From: Azospirillum thermophilum
GTDB lineage: Bacteria; Pseudomonadota; Alphaproteobacteria; Azospirillales; Azospirillaceae
Direction of reading: 5' to 3'
NCBI RefSeq assembly: GCF_003130795.1
Contig: NZ_CP029353.1
Span: 2,185,501 to 2,249,500, forward strand
Length of the DNA: 64,000 nt
Position numbers and translations under genes: made by a program. The notes beneath the pieces were generated by a model that worked only from the letters and a program-made list of their open reading frames with translations, ran no database searches and was not told the DNA's origin. Shown here one piece after another: positions 1 to 8,354 of this stretch. Numbering within the stretch: the first letter of the stretch is position 1; each line of letters starts with the position of its first letter.

Positions 1-2
1 GG

Positions 3-71
3 GCCACCGGCACCCCCATCTGTCAGGGCAACCCGGACCAGATGGCTAGTATGATCAACGCACATGACTGA
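3..71 (+). CDS. C-terminal end of an unidentified upstream gene (partial)
   Basis: An open frame entering from the left edge codes for 22 residues ending in QMASMINAHD and stops with TGA, overlapping the start of the Tim44-like gene by 8 bases. Such an overlap fits an operon, but so few residues are visible that the product cannot be recognised. The frame could also be open by chance. Confidence 0.3.
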   Translation, partial: ATGTPICQGNPDQMASMINAHD

Positions 72-1122
72 CCGACCCCGATCTTCGCATTCCGCCGCGC
101 GCAGCCCGGCCCGTGCCCTGACCGCCGTCGCGGTCGCCCTTTGCGTCGCCCTGGCCGCCGGCACCGCCGACGCCCGCGCCGGCAGCAGCAGCTCGTCCGG
201 CAGCCGCGGCAGCAAGACCTACTCCGCGCCGCCCCCGACCAACACCGCCCCGAGCACCGCCGCCCCGATGGAGCGGTCGATGGCGCCGGCGCAGCAGCCG
301 GGCATGCAGCGCCCGACGGCGCCGACCCAGGCGCCCGCCCAGTCCGGCGGCTTCTTCCGCGGCGGCGGGTTCATGTCCGGCCTGATGGGCGGGCTGATCG
401 GCGCCGGCATCGGCGCCATGCTGTTCGGCGGCGGCTTCTTCGACGGGCTGGGCAGCTTCGCCGGGATCCTCGGCTTCCTGCTGCAGGTCCTGCTGATCGT
501 CTTCCTGGTCAGGCTGGCCATCCGCTTCTTCCGCAACCGCTCCGGCCAGCCGGCCGGCGCGATGGGCGGCGCCGGCCCGGCCTATGCCGGCGGTCCCGCC
601 ACGCTGAACCGCGATCCGGCCGACGTGCGCTACAATCCTCTGGGTGGCGGCCCCCTGGGTGGCGGCCCCCTGGGTGGGAGCGGCCCCGGCGGCGCCCCCG
701 GCCAGCCTCGGGACGAGCTGGGCGTGCAGCCCGCCGACTTCGATGCGTTCGAACGCCTGCTGGGGCAGGTCCAGGCCGCCTATGGGCAGGAGGATCTGAA
801 CGCGCTGCGCCAGCTCGCGACGCCGGAGATGGTGTCCTACTTCGCCGGCGATCTGGCGCAGAACAGCAGCCGCGGCATCGTCAACCGCGTGTCGGACCCC
901 CGCCTGCTGCAGGGCGATCTGGCCGAGGCCTGGCGCGAAGGGGCGATGGAGTACGCCACGGTGGCGATGCGCTTCTCGATCATCGACACGATGGTGGAGC
1001 GGGCGACCGGCCGCGTCGTCGAGGGCGATCCGAGCCGCCCGGTCGAGGTCACCGAGCTGTGGACCTTCGCCCGCTCGCGCGGCGGCAACTGGCTGCTCTC
1101 GGCGATCCAGCAGACCCGCTGA
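64..1122 (+). CDS. Tim44-like domain secreted/membrane protein
   Basis: 352 residues. Residues 1 to about 37 form a signal peptide ending in an alanine-rich ADARA cleavage region. A Ser/Gly/Pro-rich linker follows, then a glycine-rich hydrophobic stretch (about 100-130) and a transmembrane segment (about 135-155, FLLQVLLIVFLVRLAI). The C-terminal 130 residues from DFDAFERLLGQVQAAY resemble the bacterial Tim44-like domain, related to the peripheral translocase subunit of mitochondria, and end in a beta-rich WLLSAIQQTR. Family members are envelope proteins of poorly known role in alphaproteobacteria. A short LGGGP repeat lies near residues 195-205. The start lacks a clear Shine-Dalgarno and overlaps the preceding frame, so an alternative start cannot be excluded. 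Confidence 0.85.
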   Translation: MTDRPRSSHSAARSPARALTAVAVALCVALAAGTADARAGSSSSSGSRGSKTYSAPPPTNTAPSTAAPMERSMAPAQQPGMQRPTAPTQAPAQSGGFFRGGGFMSGLMGGLIGAGIGAMLFGGGFFDGLGSFAGILGFLLQVLLIVFLVRLAIRFFRNRSGQPAGAMGGAGPAYAGGPATLNRDPADVRYNPLGGGPLGGGPLGGSGPGGAPGQPRDELGVQPADFDAFERLLGQVQAAYGQEDLNALRQLATPEMVSYFAGDLAQNSSRGIVNRVSDPRLLQGDLAEAWREGAMEYATVAMRFSIIDTMVERATGRVVEGDPSRPVEVTELWTFARSRGGNWLLSAIQQTR

Positions 1123-1130
1123 CGCCAATC

Positions 1131-1205
1131 CCGTCGATACCGGGCCCGTCGATACCGGGCCCGTCGATACCGGGCCCGTCGACACCGGCCCCGTCGACAC
1201 CGGCC
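1131..1205. repeat. 15-bp tandem repeat downstream of Tim44 gene
   Basis: Five head-to-tail copies of a 15-base unit, GATACCGGGCCCGTC, the last ones diverged to GACACCGGCCCCGTC, start a few bases after the stop codon. Each unit contains the palindrome GGGCCC. It lies between the stop codon and the terminator, so it would be in the 3' untranslated region. Confidence 0.85.
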
Positions 1206-1236
1206 AAACCTCCCGCAAAGGAGGCCGCCGAACGAA

Positions 1237-1268
1237 AAAGCGCCCCGGTCCGACCGGGGCGCTTTGCT
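1237..1268 (+). terminator. Rho-independent terminator after Tim44-like gene
   Basis: A GC-rich hairpin with arms GCGCCCCGGT and ACCGGGGCGC is flanked by A-rich sequence on the left and TTTGCTTTT on the right. It is about 115 bases after the stop codon. Confidence 0.85.
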
Positions 1269-1407
1269 TTTGCGCCGTGCGTCTTGCCGCCGTGCGTCTT
1301 GCCCATGCGCCTTGCCTTTGCGCCGAGCGTGCAGGTGGCTGCGCTTCGGATGAGTCCCGGCGGTCCGGCGCCTTGCGGGGCCGGTCCGCGGCGGGAGGAG
1401 AACCACC

Positions 1408-1593
1408 TCAGTAGTTGGTGGTCCAGTCCGGCTCGCGGCGGGCGAACCCGGCATCGTCGTCCCGCGGCGCCTCGTCCCGGTCGGACGGCCAGGCGGGATA
1501 CTCGGTGTGAAGGGGCAGTTGCCGCGCGAACTCCGCGGCCTCGGCCTCGCGGCGTTGCTTCAGCAAGCTGGCGGCCAGATGAGCGGGCAGCAT
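1408..1593 (-). CDS. small hypothetical protein (61 aa)
   Basis: A 61-residue acidic/basic soluble protein beginning MLPAHLAASLLKQRREAEAA and ending EPDWTTNY. An AAGGAG ribosome-binding site sits 7 bases before the ATG, which makes the small frame credible. An N-terminal helix is followed by a low-complexity Asp/Arg-rich tail with two Trp-containing motifs. I recognise no family. It is divergent from the DTW-domain gene, and the 317-bp region between them holds a CRP/FNR-like palindrome that could serve either gene. Confidence 0.6.
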   Translation of the reverse strand: MLPAHLAASLLKQRREAEAAEFARQLPLHTEYPAWPSDRDEAPRDDDAGFARREPDWTTNY

Positions 1594-1910
1594 GGCGGGT
1601 CTCCTTCTCGCAGTCGGGAAGACGTACGATGCGGCCCGGTCGGCCGCACTCGGCCCTCTACCCGTTTCCTATGCCTGGCAGCGTGACACGCAAGTTCCAG
1701 GCCAGCAGTGATCCAGATCACGAAAACCACCGCCTCTGCCTCCATCAGACACCGGCAATGGTCTACAAAGGGTTTATGCGCCGCGGTCCCGGAGGGAGGA
1801 TGTGCCCCGACACCCGCCGTCCCGATCCGGACGCGCTTCGGATGTGGTTCCCTTCCGCGCCGTTCCAACCCATATTTCCGGCGAACCGCCGCCAAGGATT
1901 GCTTACCCCC
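1594..1910. promoter_or_regulatory. divergent intergenic region with CRP/FNR-like palindrome
   Basis: No gene is seen. At 1708-1721 the sequence GTGATCCAGATCAC is a perfect two-fold palindrome. It fits the GTGA-N6-TCAC pattern of CRP-type sites and differs from the rhizobial FNR/FixK anaerobox only at its outermost bases. It is about 190 bp before the DTW-domain gene and 115 bp before the divergent small gene. The regulator is inferred. Confidence 0.45.
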
Positions 1911-2645
1911 ATGAACGCCGAGCCCTGCCCCACCTGCCTTAAACCTGTGCATCTGTGCGTCTGCGAGGCAGTGGAGCCGATCGAGACCAGCCGCTTCCTG
2001 CTGATCCTCCAGCATCCGCAGGAAAAGCGGGAGCTTCTGGGCACCGCGCAGATGATGCATCTGCTGTTCCCCAACTCCGCCCTGAAGGTCGGGCTGAGCT
2101 GGTCGAACCTGAAGCGCATCCTCGGCCGCGAGGTCGACTACAAGCGCTGGGGCGTCCTCTATCTCGGCTCCGCCAAGCCGGGCGAGGGCGGCTTCAAGAG
2201 CGACGTCGCCGTGGTGGACAAGGCCGGCAAGCCGCAGAAGGACAGCGACGCGGTGCTGGCCGACCTGGAGGGCGTCATCGTGCTGGACGGCACCTGGAGC
2301 CAGGCCAAGAGCCTGTGGTGGCGCAACGCGTGGCTGCTGAAGTGCCGGCGCATCGTGCTGAACCCGGAGTTCCGCTCCCTCTACGGGCAGGCGCGCCGCG
2401 AGCCGCGGCGGGAGAGCGTCTCCACGCTGGAGGCCGGCGCCTTCCTGCTGTCGCGGCTGGAGGAGGACCCGGCCATCTTCGACCGGGCGATGAAACCCTT
2501 CTCGCTGCTGCTGAAGAAGATGCGGGCCCCCCGCCCGCGGCCGGCCCCGGTGCGGGCACCGGAGGTGCAGGCGCCGGAAGCGGGGGGCGGTGCGGCGCCA
2601 TCCGGCCCGGAGGAGCCCGGACCGGACGGGCGGGACGAGGCGTGA
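1911..2645 (+). CDS. DTW domain protein, probable tRNA-uridine aminocarboxypropyltransferase
   Basis: 244 residues. The N-terminus carries the zinc-ligand-like CPTCLKPVHLCVC motif (residues 6-18). The DGTW of the DTW signature is near residue 126, followed by SQAKSLWW, and the family's LNPEFRSLYGQARREP segment comes later. Characterised members (TapT/TuaA) transfer the aminocarboxypropyl group of S-adenosylmethionine to uridine in tRNA (acp3U). The last 50 residues are a Pro/Ala-rich tail beyond the conserved domain. The frame is open far upstream, but homology begins at this ATG, so it is taken as the start. Downstream is a 25-residue membrane peptide. Confidence 0.85.
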   Translation: MNAEPCPTCLKPVHLCVCEAVEPIETSRFLLILQHPQEKRELLGTAQMMHLLFPNSALKVGLSWSNLKRILGREVDYKRWGVLYLGSAKPGEGGFKSDVAVVDKAGKPQKDSDAVLADLEGVIVLDGTWSQAKSLWWRNAWLLKCRRIVLNPEFRSLYGQARREPRRESVSTLEAGAFLLSRLEEDPAIFDRAMKPFSLLLKKMRAPRPRPAPVRAPEVQAPEAGGGAAPSGPEEPGPDGRDEA

Positions 2646-2763
2646 TCGGAGGAGTCCCCCACCTTCCGGAGGACCCCCGGCAACGAACTTGCGCTTGATC
2701 CGTTATGGGAGGTGAGAGCGGCCGGCACCACCGGCCCGCCACACCCAACGGAAGGAGCGTGCC

Positions 2764-2841
2764 ATGCGGGGGATTCTTCTTTGGCTGGTCGGGATTCCCA
2801 TTCCCGTCATCATCCTGCTGTATCTGTTCAACGTGCTGTGA
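2764..2841 (+). CDS. 25-residue single-pass membrane peptide
   Basis: A very short frame encodes MRGILLWLVGIPIPVIILLY plus LFNVL, a nearly continuous hydrophobic helix with one N-terminal arginine. A strong GGAAGGAG ribosome-binding site lies 6-8 bases upstream, which is the main reason to call it. Short membrane peptides with the WLVGIPIP pattern seem familiar to me from proteobacterial annotations, though I cannot verify this. Its function is unknown. A free-standing inner-membrane peptide that modulates a partner is an inference. Confidence 0.6.
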   Translation: MRGILLWLVGIPIPVIILLYLFNVL

Positions 2842-3032
2842 CGGGTGCCGGCGGCGGCAAGGATATCGCCGGAGCAGGCGCCGGAGCGGCAAAGGACATG
2901 GGTGCCCCGCTGGCCGGCCGGTTGACGGTCCGGCCATACTGGGTACCAATGGGGACAGTCGCGTCCTTTTGACGCGGCTGCCCTTCCGGGGCTCCCCGCC
3001 CACCGCCCCGCACTCCGGACACAGAGAGAGCC

Positions 3033-3611
3033 ATGGCCCGCGACTTCCTTCCCTTCCGCCTGACCGTCTGCGGCATCGAGGAGCTGACCGGCTTCTGCGG
3101 GACCGGGGTCAGCCATGTGCTCTCCATCCTCGACCCCGACCATCCGGAACCCACCGCCTTCGGCGCCTATGGCGAGCATGAGCGGCTGGAGCTGCGCTTC
3201 CACGACATCATCGACCCGACCCCGGGTCAGGTGACGCCCGAGAAGGAGGATGTCGAGCGCATCCTGGCCTTCGGCCGCGACCTGATGGCCGAGCCGGAGG
3301 CCTGCGCCCACCTGCTGGTCCACTGCCATGCCGGCATCTCGCGCTCCACCGCGGCGCTGACCATGATCCTCGCCCAGGCCCGGCCGGACCGGCCGGCCGC
3401 CGACGCGATGGAGGCGGTGGTGGCGATCCGCCACAAGGCCTGGCCGAACCTGCGGATGATCGAGTTCGCCGACCAGATGCTGGGCCGCGGCGGCGACCTC
3501 GTGCAGGCGGTGCGCGCCCGCCACCACGCCTATGGCCGGCAGCGGCCGGAGCTGGTGCAGTTCATGGTGGACAACGGCCGCATCCGCGAAGTCGAGGAGT
3601 TGATCGACTGA
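3033..3611 (+). CDS. protein tyrosine/dual-specificity phosphatase family protein
   Basis: 192 residues with the cysteine-phosphatase signature HCHAGISRST: His97, nucleophile Cys98 and Arg104. An upstream Asp-containing loop (HDIIDPTPGQ) could supply the general acid. Length and layout fit small prokaryotic tyrosine phosphatases annotated in alphaproteobacteria. No signal peptide, so cytoplasmic. The last 24 coding bases are repeated immediately after the stop codon, a small tandem duplication that leaves the protein unchanged. Substrate unknown. Confidence 0.8.
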   Translation: MARDFLPFRLTVCGIEELTGFCGTGVSHVLSILDPDHPEPTAFGAYGEHERLELRFHDIIDPTPGQVTPEKEDVERILAFGRDLMAEPEACAHLLVHCHAGISRSTAALTMILAQARPDRPAADAMEAVVAIRHKAWPNLRMIEFADQMLGRGGDLVQAVRARHHAYGRQRPELVQFMVDNGRIREVEELID

Positions 3612-3635
3612 GAAGTCGAGGAGGTGATCGACTGA
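3588..3635 (+). repeat. 24-bp tandem duplication across the phosphatase stop codon
   Basis: The segment GAAGTCGAGGAGTTGATCGA plus CTGA, which ends the phosphatase gene, is followed directly by a second copy with one T-to-G change. The first copy holds the real stop. Confidence 0.8.
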
Positions 3636-4039
3636 GCCGCCGCCCCGGTGTTGAAAAACGCCGGCCCGGTGGTAGTCTGGCCGGCAAGGAGGTGACGCGC
3701 CTTCCGTTCCCTGAAGGTGGAGCCGGTTTCCCGGGCCCACCCTGTCGGACCTACCGATCCTGGTCCTGGTTGAAGCCGGCCTCGAACTCCAACTTCACCC
3801 TGAACCAGAAGCGGCGGATCCACTTGAGGAACGAACTCAAGCGCGTCCCCTCCTTTCGGTTTGCCGGAAGAGGGGGTTCCTCAACCGGCGGGGTTAAGTG
3901 GGGCAGACTCCGCATGCAGGCGCAACCGGTTGCGCGGCCGCACCCGCCGATCTCCGCAGCCGCTCACCGCATACGAAAAAAGCCCGCCGGAGCGGCGGGC
4001 TTTTTTCGTCTCAACACCCTGTCACGGCACCGGTGCCGG
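3612..4039. other. intergenic region between phosphatase and infC
   Basis: No convincing gene. A perfect anti-Shine-Dalgarno match, AAGGAGGTGA, stands at about 3687 with no ATG at usable spacing. The far end holds the infC terminator. The middle codes for no family I recognise in any frame. Confidence 0.5.
3974..4008 (-). terminator. bidirectional terminator downstream of infC
   Basis: A nearly perfect inverted repeat: CGAAAAAAGCCCGCCG, then a short loop, then CGGCGGGCTTTTTTCG. The U-tract exists on both strands. It ends the infC transcript, so rpmI-rplT do not follow infC here as they do in many bacteria. Confidence 0.9.
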
Positions 4040-4576
4040 TCAGCGCGGCGCGAGCACCATCACCATCTGCCGGCCTTCGAGCTTGGGCATCTGCTCGACC
4101 TTCGACAGATCGTCCAGCGCATCGCGCACGCGGACCAGCACATTCATGCCCAGATCCTGGTGCGCCATCTCACGGCCGCGGAAACGCATGGTCACCTTGA
4201 CCTTGTCGCCCTCCTCCAGGAAACGGCGGGCGGCGCGCATCTTCACGTCGTAGTCGTTGTCATCGATGTTCGGCCGGAGCTTGATCTCCTTGACCTCGAT
4301 GATCTTCTGCTTCTTGCGCGCTTCGGCCGCCTTCTTCTGAGCCTCGTACTTGAACTTGCCATAGTCGAGGATCTTGCAGACGGGCGGGTCGGCCTGGGCG
4401 GCCACCTCGACGAGGTCGAGGCCGGCCTCTTCGGCAGCCAGCAGCGCATCGCGCAACGATACGACACCCACCATCTCGCCGTCAGCGCCGACGAGACGGA
4501 CGGAACGGGCCGTGATCTCCCGATTCACCCGCGGTCCATCGCGGGTCGGGGCGGCTTCTGACGGAATCCTGGCTAT
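4040..4576 (-). CDS. infC: translation initiation factor IF-3
   Basis: IF-3 binds the 30S subunit, prevents premature 50S joining and proofreads the initiator tRNA. The N-terminal domain ([20 protein letters not shown]), the linker with [15 protein letters not shown] and the C-terminal domain ([16 protein letters not shown]) are intact. A GTG at 4528 would give only 162 residues and truncate the conserved [10 protein letters not shown] segment. Extending upstream adds the expected residues, and an ATA codon at 4576 lies 8 bases after a GGAG, giving 178 residues, the usual family length. An ATT at 4567 is an alternative. Rare start codons on infC are the known basis of IF-3 autoregulation. thrS lies 84 bp upstream on the same strand. 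Confidence 0.93.
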   Translation of the reverse strand: MARIPSEAAPTRDGPRVNREITARSVRLVGADGEMVGVVSLRDALLAAEEAGLDLVEVAAQADPPVCKILDYGKFKYEAQKKAAEARKKQKIIEVKEIKLRPNIDDNDYDVKMRAARRFLEEGDKVKVTMRFRGREMAHQDLGMNVLVRVRDALDDLSKVEQMPKLEGRQMVMVLAPR

Positions 4577-4660
4577 GGACGCTTCTCCATGACTAAAGAC
4601 CGGCCGAAGCCGCCAGTCCCGGCGGGTGATCCGGGATTGGCCCGCTCCGGCGCGGCCGGG

Positions 4661-6625
4661 TTAAAACGGCGAATCGAAAGCGGCATCCCCGGCGGGGGAG
4701 CGCGCCTCCTGCATGAGTTTAGTGACGGCGTCGTCGAGGGCAAGCACTTCCTGATCCTTGCCGCCGAGGACACGCATCGCGACGGTCCTCTCCTCGGCCT
4801 CGCGCTTGCCGACCACGAGCATCACGGGCACCTTCTGCAGGCTGTGCTCGCGCACCTTGAGATTGATCTTCTCGTTCCGGACGTCGAGCTGGACCCGCAC
4901 ACCCTTGCGCTTCAGCAGGGCCGCGACCTCGGCGGCATAGCCGTCGGCCTCGTTGGTGATGGTGGTCACCACCGCCTGCACCGGGGCCAGCCAGAGCGGG
5001 AACTTGCCGGCGTAATGCTCGATCAGCATGCCGATGAAGCGTTCCAGCGAGCCGAGGATGGCGCGGTGGAGCATCACCGGCCGGTGCTTCGCCCCGTCCT
5101 CGCCGATGTAGGTGGCGTCGAGCCGCTCGGGCAGGACGAAGTCGAGCTGCAGCGTGCCGCACTGCCAGGTCCGGCCGATGGCGTCGGTCAGGTGGAACTC
5201 CACCTTCGGGCCGTAGAAGGCGCCCTCGCCCGGCAGTTCCTCGAACTCCAGCCCGGCCGAGCGCAGGGCCTGGCGCAGCCCGTCCTCGGCGCGGTTCCAG
5301 GTCTCGTCGGACCCGGCGCGGACGTCGGGGCGCAGCGCCAGCTTCACCGCGATCTTGTCGAAGCCCAGATCCCTGTACACGCCGAGCTGGAGCTTGAAAT
5401 ACTCCGCCGCCTCGGTCGGGACCTGATCCTCCGTGCAGAAGATATGGGCGTCGTCCTGGGTGAAGGCGCGCACGCGCAGGATGCCGTGGAGCGCGCCCGA
5501 CGGCTCGTTGCGGTGGCAGGCGCCGAACTCGGCCATGCGGATCGGCAGGTCGCGGTAGGAGCGCAGGCCATGCTTGAAGATCTGGACATGGCCGGGGCAG
5601 TTCATCGGCTTGATGCCCAGCATCTTCTCGCCGTCGTCGGCCGAGACCTTGAACATGTTGTCGCCATACATGTCCCAGTGGCCCGAGGCCTTGAACAGCG
5701 AGCTGTCGATGAGCTGCGGCGTCTTCACCTCGACATAGCCGGCCCCCTGCAGCTTGGTGCGGATATAGGTCTCCAGCGTGCGGAACAGCGTCCAGCCCTT
5801 GGGGTGCCAGAACACCGAGCCGACCGCCTCCTCCTGGACGTGGAAGAGGTCGAGCTCCTTGCCGAGGCGGCGATGGTCGCGCTTCTCCGCCTCCTCGAGC
5901 TGGTGCAGGTAGGCCTTCAGCTCCTTCTCGTCGCGCCAGGCGGTGCCGTAGATGCGCTGGAGCATCGGGTTGCGGCTGTCGCCGCGCCAGTAGGCGCCGG
6001 CCACCTTGGTCAGCTTGAAGCCCTGCCCGACCTTGCCGGTCGTCGGGGCGTGCGGGCCGCGGCAGAGGTCGAGCCAGTCGTCCTGCCGGTAGATGCTGAT
6101 GTCCTGGTCGGCGGGGATCGCCTCGATCAGCTCGGCCTTGTAAAGCTCGCCGAGCTTCTTGAAGTAGGCGACGGCCTCGTCGCGGCTCCACACCTCGCGG
6201 ACGATGGGGATGTCCTTCGCCACGATCTCGCGCATCTTGGCCTCGATCTTCTCGAGGTCCTCGGGCGTGAAGGGCTCGTCGCGGGCGAAGTCGTAATAGA
6301 AGCCGCTGGCGATCGCCGGGCCGATGGTGACCTGCGTGCCGGGATAGAGCTTCTGCACCGCGTCGGCCAGCACATGGGCGGCGTCGTGGCGGATCACCTC
6401 CAGCGCGTCCGGATGGTTGCGCGTGACGATCTCGATGCGGGCATTGGTCGCGACGGTGGTGGTGAGGTCCTTCACCTCGCCGTCGATCTTGACGGCAAGC
6501 GCATCCTTGGCAAGGCGCGGACCGATCGACGAGGCGATCTCGAGCCCCGTCACCGGCCGGTCGAACTCCCGCACACTGCCGTCCGGCAGCGTGATGGCGA
6601 TGTTGGACGTCACCGAAGTCACCAT
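4661..6625 (-). CDS. thrS: threonine--tRNA ligase
   Basis: 654 residues, the usual length. Order: TGS domain (1-65), the editing/second additional domain with its [11 protein letters not shown] zinc-ligand helix, then the class II catalytic core with motif 2 ([20 protein letters not shown]), the zinc-binding MNCPGH, the motif 3 region ([20 protein letters not shown]), and the anticodon-binding domain. The ATG at 6625 ([16 protein letters not shown]) matches the family N-terminus although the frame is open upstream. infC follows 84 bp downstream, the classical thrS-infC arrangement. The antisense strand is also open over most of the gene, a side-effect of its codon bias. Confidence 0.96.
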   Translation of the reverse strand: MVTSVTSNIAITLPDGSVREFDRPVTGLEIASSIGPRLAKDALAVKIDGEVKDLTTTVATNARIEIVTRNHPDALEVIRHDAAHVLADAVQKLYPGTQVTIGPAIASGFYYDFARDEPFTPEDLEKIEAKMREIVAKDIPIVREVWSRDEAVAYFKKLGELYKAELIEAIPADQDISIYRQDDWLDLCRGPHAPTTGKVGQGFKLTKVAGAYWRGDSRNPMLQRIYGTAWRDEKELKAYLHQLEEAEKRDHRRLGKELDLFHVQEEAVGSVFWHPKGWTLFRTLETYIRTKLQGAGYVEVKTPQLIDSSLFKASGHWDMYGDNMFKVSADDGEKMLGIKPMNCPGHVQIFKHGLRSYRDLPIRMAEFGACHRNEPSGALHGILRVRAFTQDDAHIFCTEDQVPTEAAEYFKLQLGVYRDLGFDKIAVKLALRPDVRAGSDETWNRAEDGLRQALRSAGLEFEELPGEGAFYGPKVEFHLTDAIGRTWQCGTLQLDFVLPERLDATYIGEDGAKHRPVMLHRAILGSLERFIGMLIEHYAGKFPLWLAPVQAVVTTITNEADGYAAEVAALLKRKGVRVQLDVRNEKINLKVREHSLQKVPVMLVVGKREAEERTVAMRVLGGKDQEVLALDDAVTKLMQEARSPAGDAAFDSPF

Positions 6626-7088
6626 TCTGACTGTGTTGCATTCCTCCCGGTCAACGGCCGGGAACGCGAAACTTCTAATGGGCGATGGCGGGCTGTCAAG
6701 CAAGCCGGCACTCGCCGGCCCGGCCTCTTCGTCGGGCGGGCGTGTCGTCATGGCAACTCTCGCGCCCGAAGACCCGGGCGGCGGTGCCGGCGTCCGGCCT
6801 GCGGAGCGCGCCGGGGAGACGGCGCGGCGGGGGACAACGGATGTTCCAAGAGACTCTCCTTCCTTGGCGGCGGGCGTCCGTCGATGGAGCGGGGAGGTCT
6901 TGGCGAGACGCCCCGTCCGTGATCGGCGGGGCATCCGGGGGCGACGGCGCGTCAGTCCGGCGCGCGACCACTCCCCCGCCCGCCGAAGGCGGTGGTGGTG
7001 GTAGTCGCGGTGGTGAGGGCCGTGCGGTTGATCATGGCCCGACTCTCGGCCGCCGCGGGGAGCTTGTCAACCGCATGCGGCGCCGGGC
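6626..7088. other. intergenic region upstream of thrS
   Basis: 463 bp between the thrS start and the end of the EAL gene, both on the minus strand. It must hold the thrS promoter. I see no T-box-like specifier, tRNA or credible gene, only GC-rich sequence with small direct repeats such as GGTGGTGGTGGTAG. Confidence 0.4.
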
Positions 7089-7826
7089 TCACCCCGGCTT
7101 GCGCGACAGGCGCGGCTCGCCGAACAGGAAGCCCTGGCCGAAGTCGAAGCCGATGTCGAGGATCTCGACGAGCTGGGTCTCGGTCTCGATCTTCTCGACG
7201 ATCAGGTCGATGCCCTCCGCCCCCAGCCGGCGGCGCAGGTCGATCACCCGGTCGGTCAGGGCGGGGTCGAGCACCAGCGCGCGGTCCAGCTTCACATAGC
7301 GGAACTCGTGCCGCTGCAGCGACTCGATGTCGAGGTCGAGGTCGGTGACCTGGTCCATCGAGAAATGGAAGCCGAGGCGGGCGAGCTGCTGCAGGATGCC
7401 CATGGTGACCGCCCCGCCGGCGCGCAGGTCCGCCTGCCCCAGCTCGAACACCAGCTTCGGCACCAGCGCCTGGTTCTGCGCCATCATCTTGAGGAAGTGC
7501 TTCATGAACTCGGCGTCCGACAGCGTCGCGGCCGAGATGTTGGAGAAGAAGCCGATGGCGTGCTGGCGCCGCTCCGTCTCGCGGATCAGCTGGATGCAGC
7601 GGACGAGCAGCAGATTGTCGATGGTGGCGATCAGCCCCTCCCGCCCGGCGATGGCCAGATAGCGGTCGGGCATGATCTGCTGGCCGTCGGCCGCCCGCAC
7701 GCGGGAGAACACCTCGTAGAAGCGGTGCTTGCGCTGGGGCAGGCTGACGATGGGCTGGAGATAGATGTCGATGCGGTCGGCGCGCAATGCGTCGCGCACC
7801 GTATCCAGCACCCGCGCGTCATTCAT
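7089..7826 (-). CDS. degenerate EAL domain protein
   Basis: 245 residues, a stand-alone EAL-like fold. The EAL signature reads YEVFSR: the Glu is kept but Ala-Leu is lost. The Asn of the metal-binding set remains (FSNIS). The paired-aspartate motif of active phosphodiesterases is MDQV, so the second aspartate is missing. Active cyclic-di-GMP hydrolysis is therefore unlikely, and a binding or scaffolding role is the better guess. The start at 7826 overlaps the stop of the upstream membrane-protein gene in an ATGA, implying translational coupling. Another ATG at 7838 is possible. Confidence 0.8.
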   Translation of the reverse strand: MNDARVLDTVRDALRADRIDIYLQPIVSLPQRKHRFYEVFSRVRAADGQQIMPDRYLAIAGREGLIATIDNLLLVRCIQLIRETERRQHAIGFFSNISAATLSDAEFMKHFLKMMAQNQALVPKLVFELGQADLRAGGAVTMGILQQLARLGFHFSMDQVTDLDLDIESLQRHEFRYVKLDRALVLDPALTDRVIDLRRRLGAEGIDLIVEKIETETQLVEILDIGFDFGQGFLFGEPRLSRKPG

Positions 7827-8284
7827 TGGAGCCGCCATCGGGGGGCGGCCGGCGGCGCGGGGGGAGCCTGCGGCGGCAGGGCGGCCTCGCCGCTGTCCGG
7901 CGGACGGCGCTCGGCCGCGGCGGCCGGCGGGCGGGGAGCCCGGCGCTCGGTCAGCCGGGCGACCAGCGACTGGAGGAGCTTCACCTCCTGCATCACCGCG
8001 TCGTAGCGGTCGCCCTCCGCCGCGGCCGGCGGCGTCCGGGCGGCCTCCCCGGCCAGCGCCTCCACCCTCTCCTCCAGACGGCGCAGGCGGTCGCGGGCGA
8101 TCCGCTCGCGCTCCAGCCGGGTGACGGTCTCATGGACCAGCGCGCCGGCCAGGACGATCAGGGCACCGGCGAGCCAGCCGGTCAGGGCGTCGCCCTCCGG
8201 CCGCAGATAGGGCAGCACCGCCCCGACCGACAGGCCGGCGATCGCGTAGGCCAGGGCATAGACGATGTGCGTCAGGATGGTCAT
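7823..8284 (-). CDS. membrane protein with coiled coil, partner of the EAL protein
   Basis: 153 residues. Two hydrophobic segments (about 4-26 and 35-52) form a hairpin anchor. A charged coiled coil follows (about 53-110, with RLERERIARDRLRRLEERVE), then a Pro/Ala-rich tail. A GGGAGG ribosome-binding site precedes the ATG. The stop overlaps the EAL gene start, so the two are expected to be made in fixed ratio and may act together at the inner membrane. No named family is recognised. Confidence 0.7.
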   Translation of the reverse strand: MTILTHIVYALAYAIAGLSVGAVLPYLRPEGDALTGWLAGALIVLAGALVHETVTRLERERIARDRLRRLEERVEALAGEAARTPPAAAEGDRYDAVMQEVKLLQSLVARLTERRAPRPPAAAAERRPPDSGEAALPPQAPPAPPAAPRWRLQ

Positions 8285-8354
8285 GCGAGGGGCCTCCCTT
8301 CCGCTGCCGACCCTGTCGCGGCCGGGTTGCCGTCCGGTTAATTCCGTCCGCGCG

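Noticed and set aside
1131..1205. Short tandem repeats that could suggest CRISPR
   Set aside because: Units are contiguous 15-mers with no spacers between them; simply a tandem repeat in a 3' region.
3687..3696. Perfect anti-Shine-Dalgarno AAGGAGGTGA suggesting a gene start
   Set aside because: No start codon at usable distance, and the following frames hold nothing recognisable.
4589..6922. Open frame of 777 codons antisense to thrS
   Set aside because: It mirrors the codon bias of thrS, has no family resemblance or ribosome site, and thrS is complete. Several other long antisense frames (for example over the chemotaxis receptor and the phage tail genes) are rejected for the same reason.
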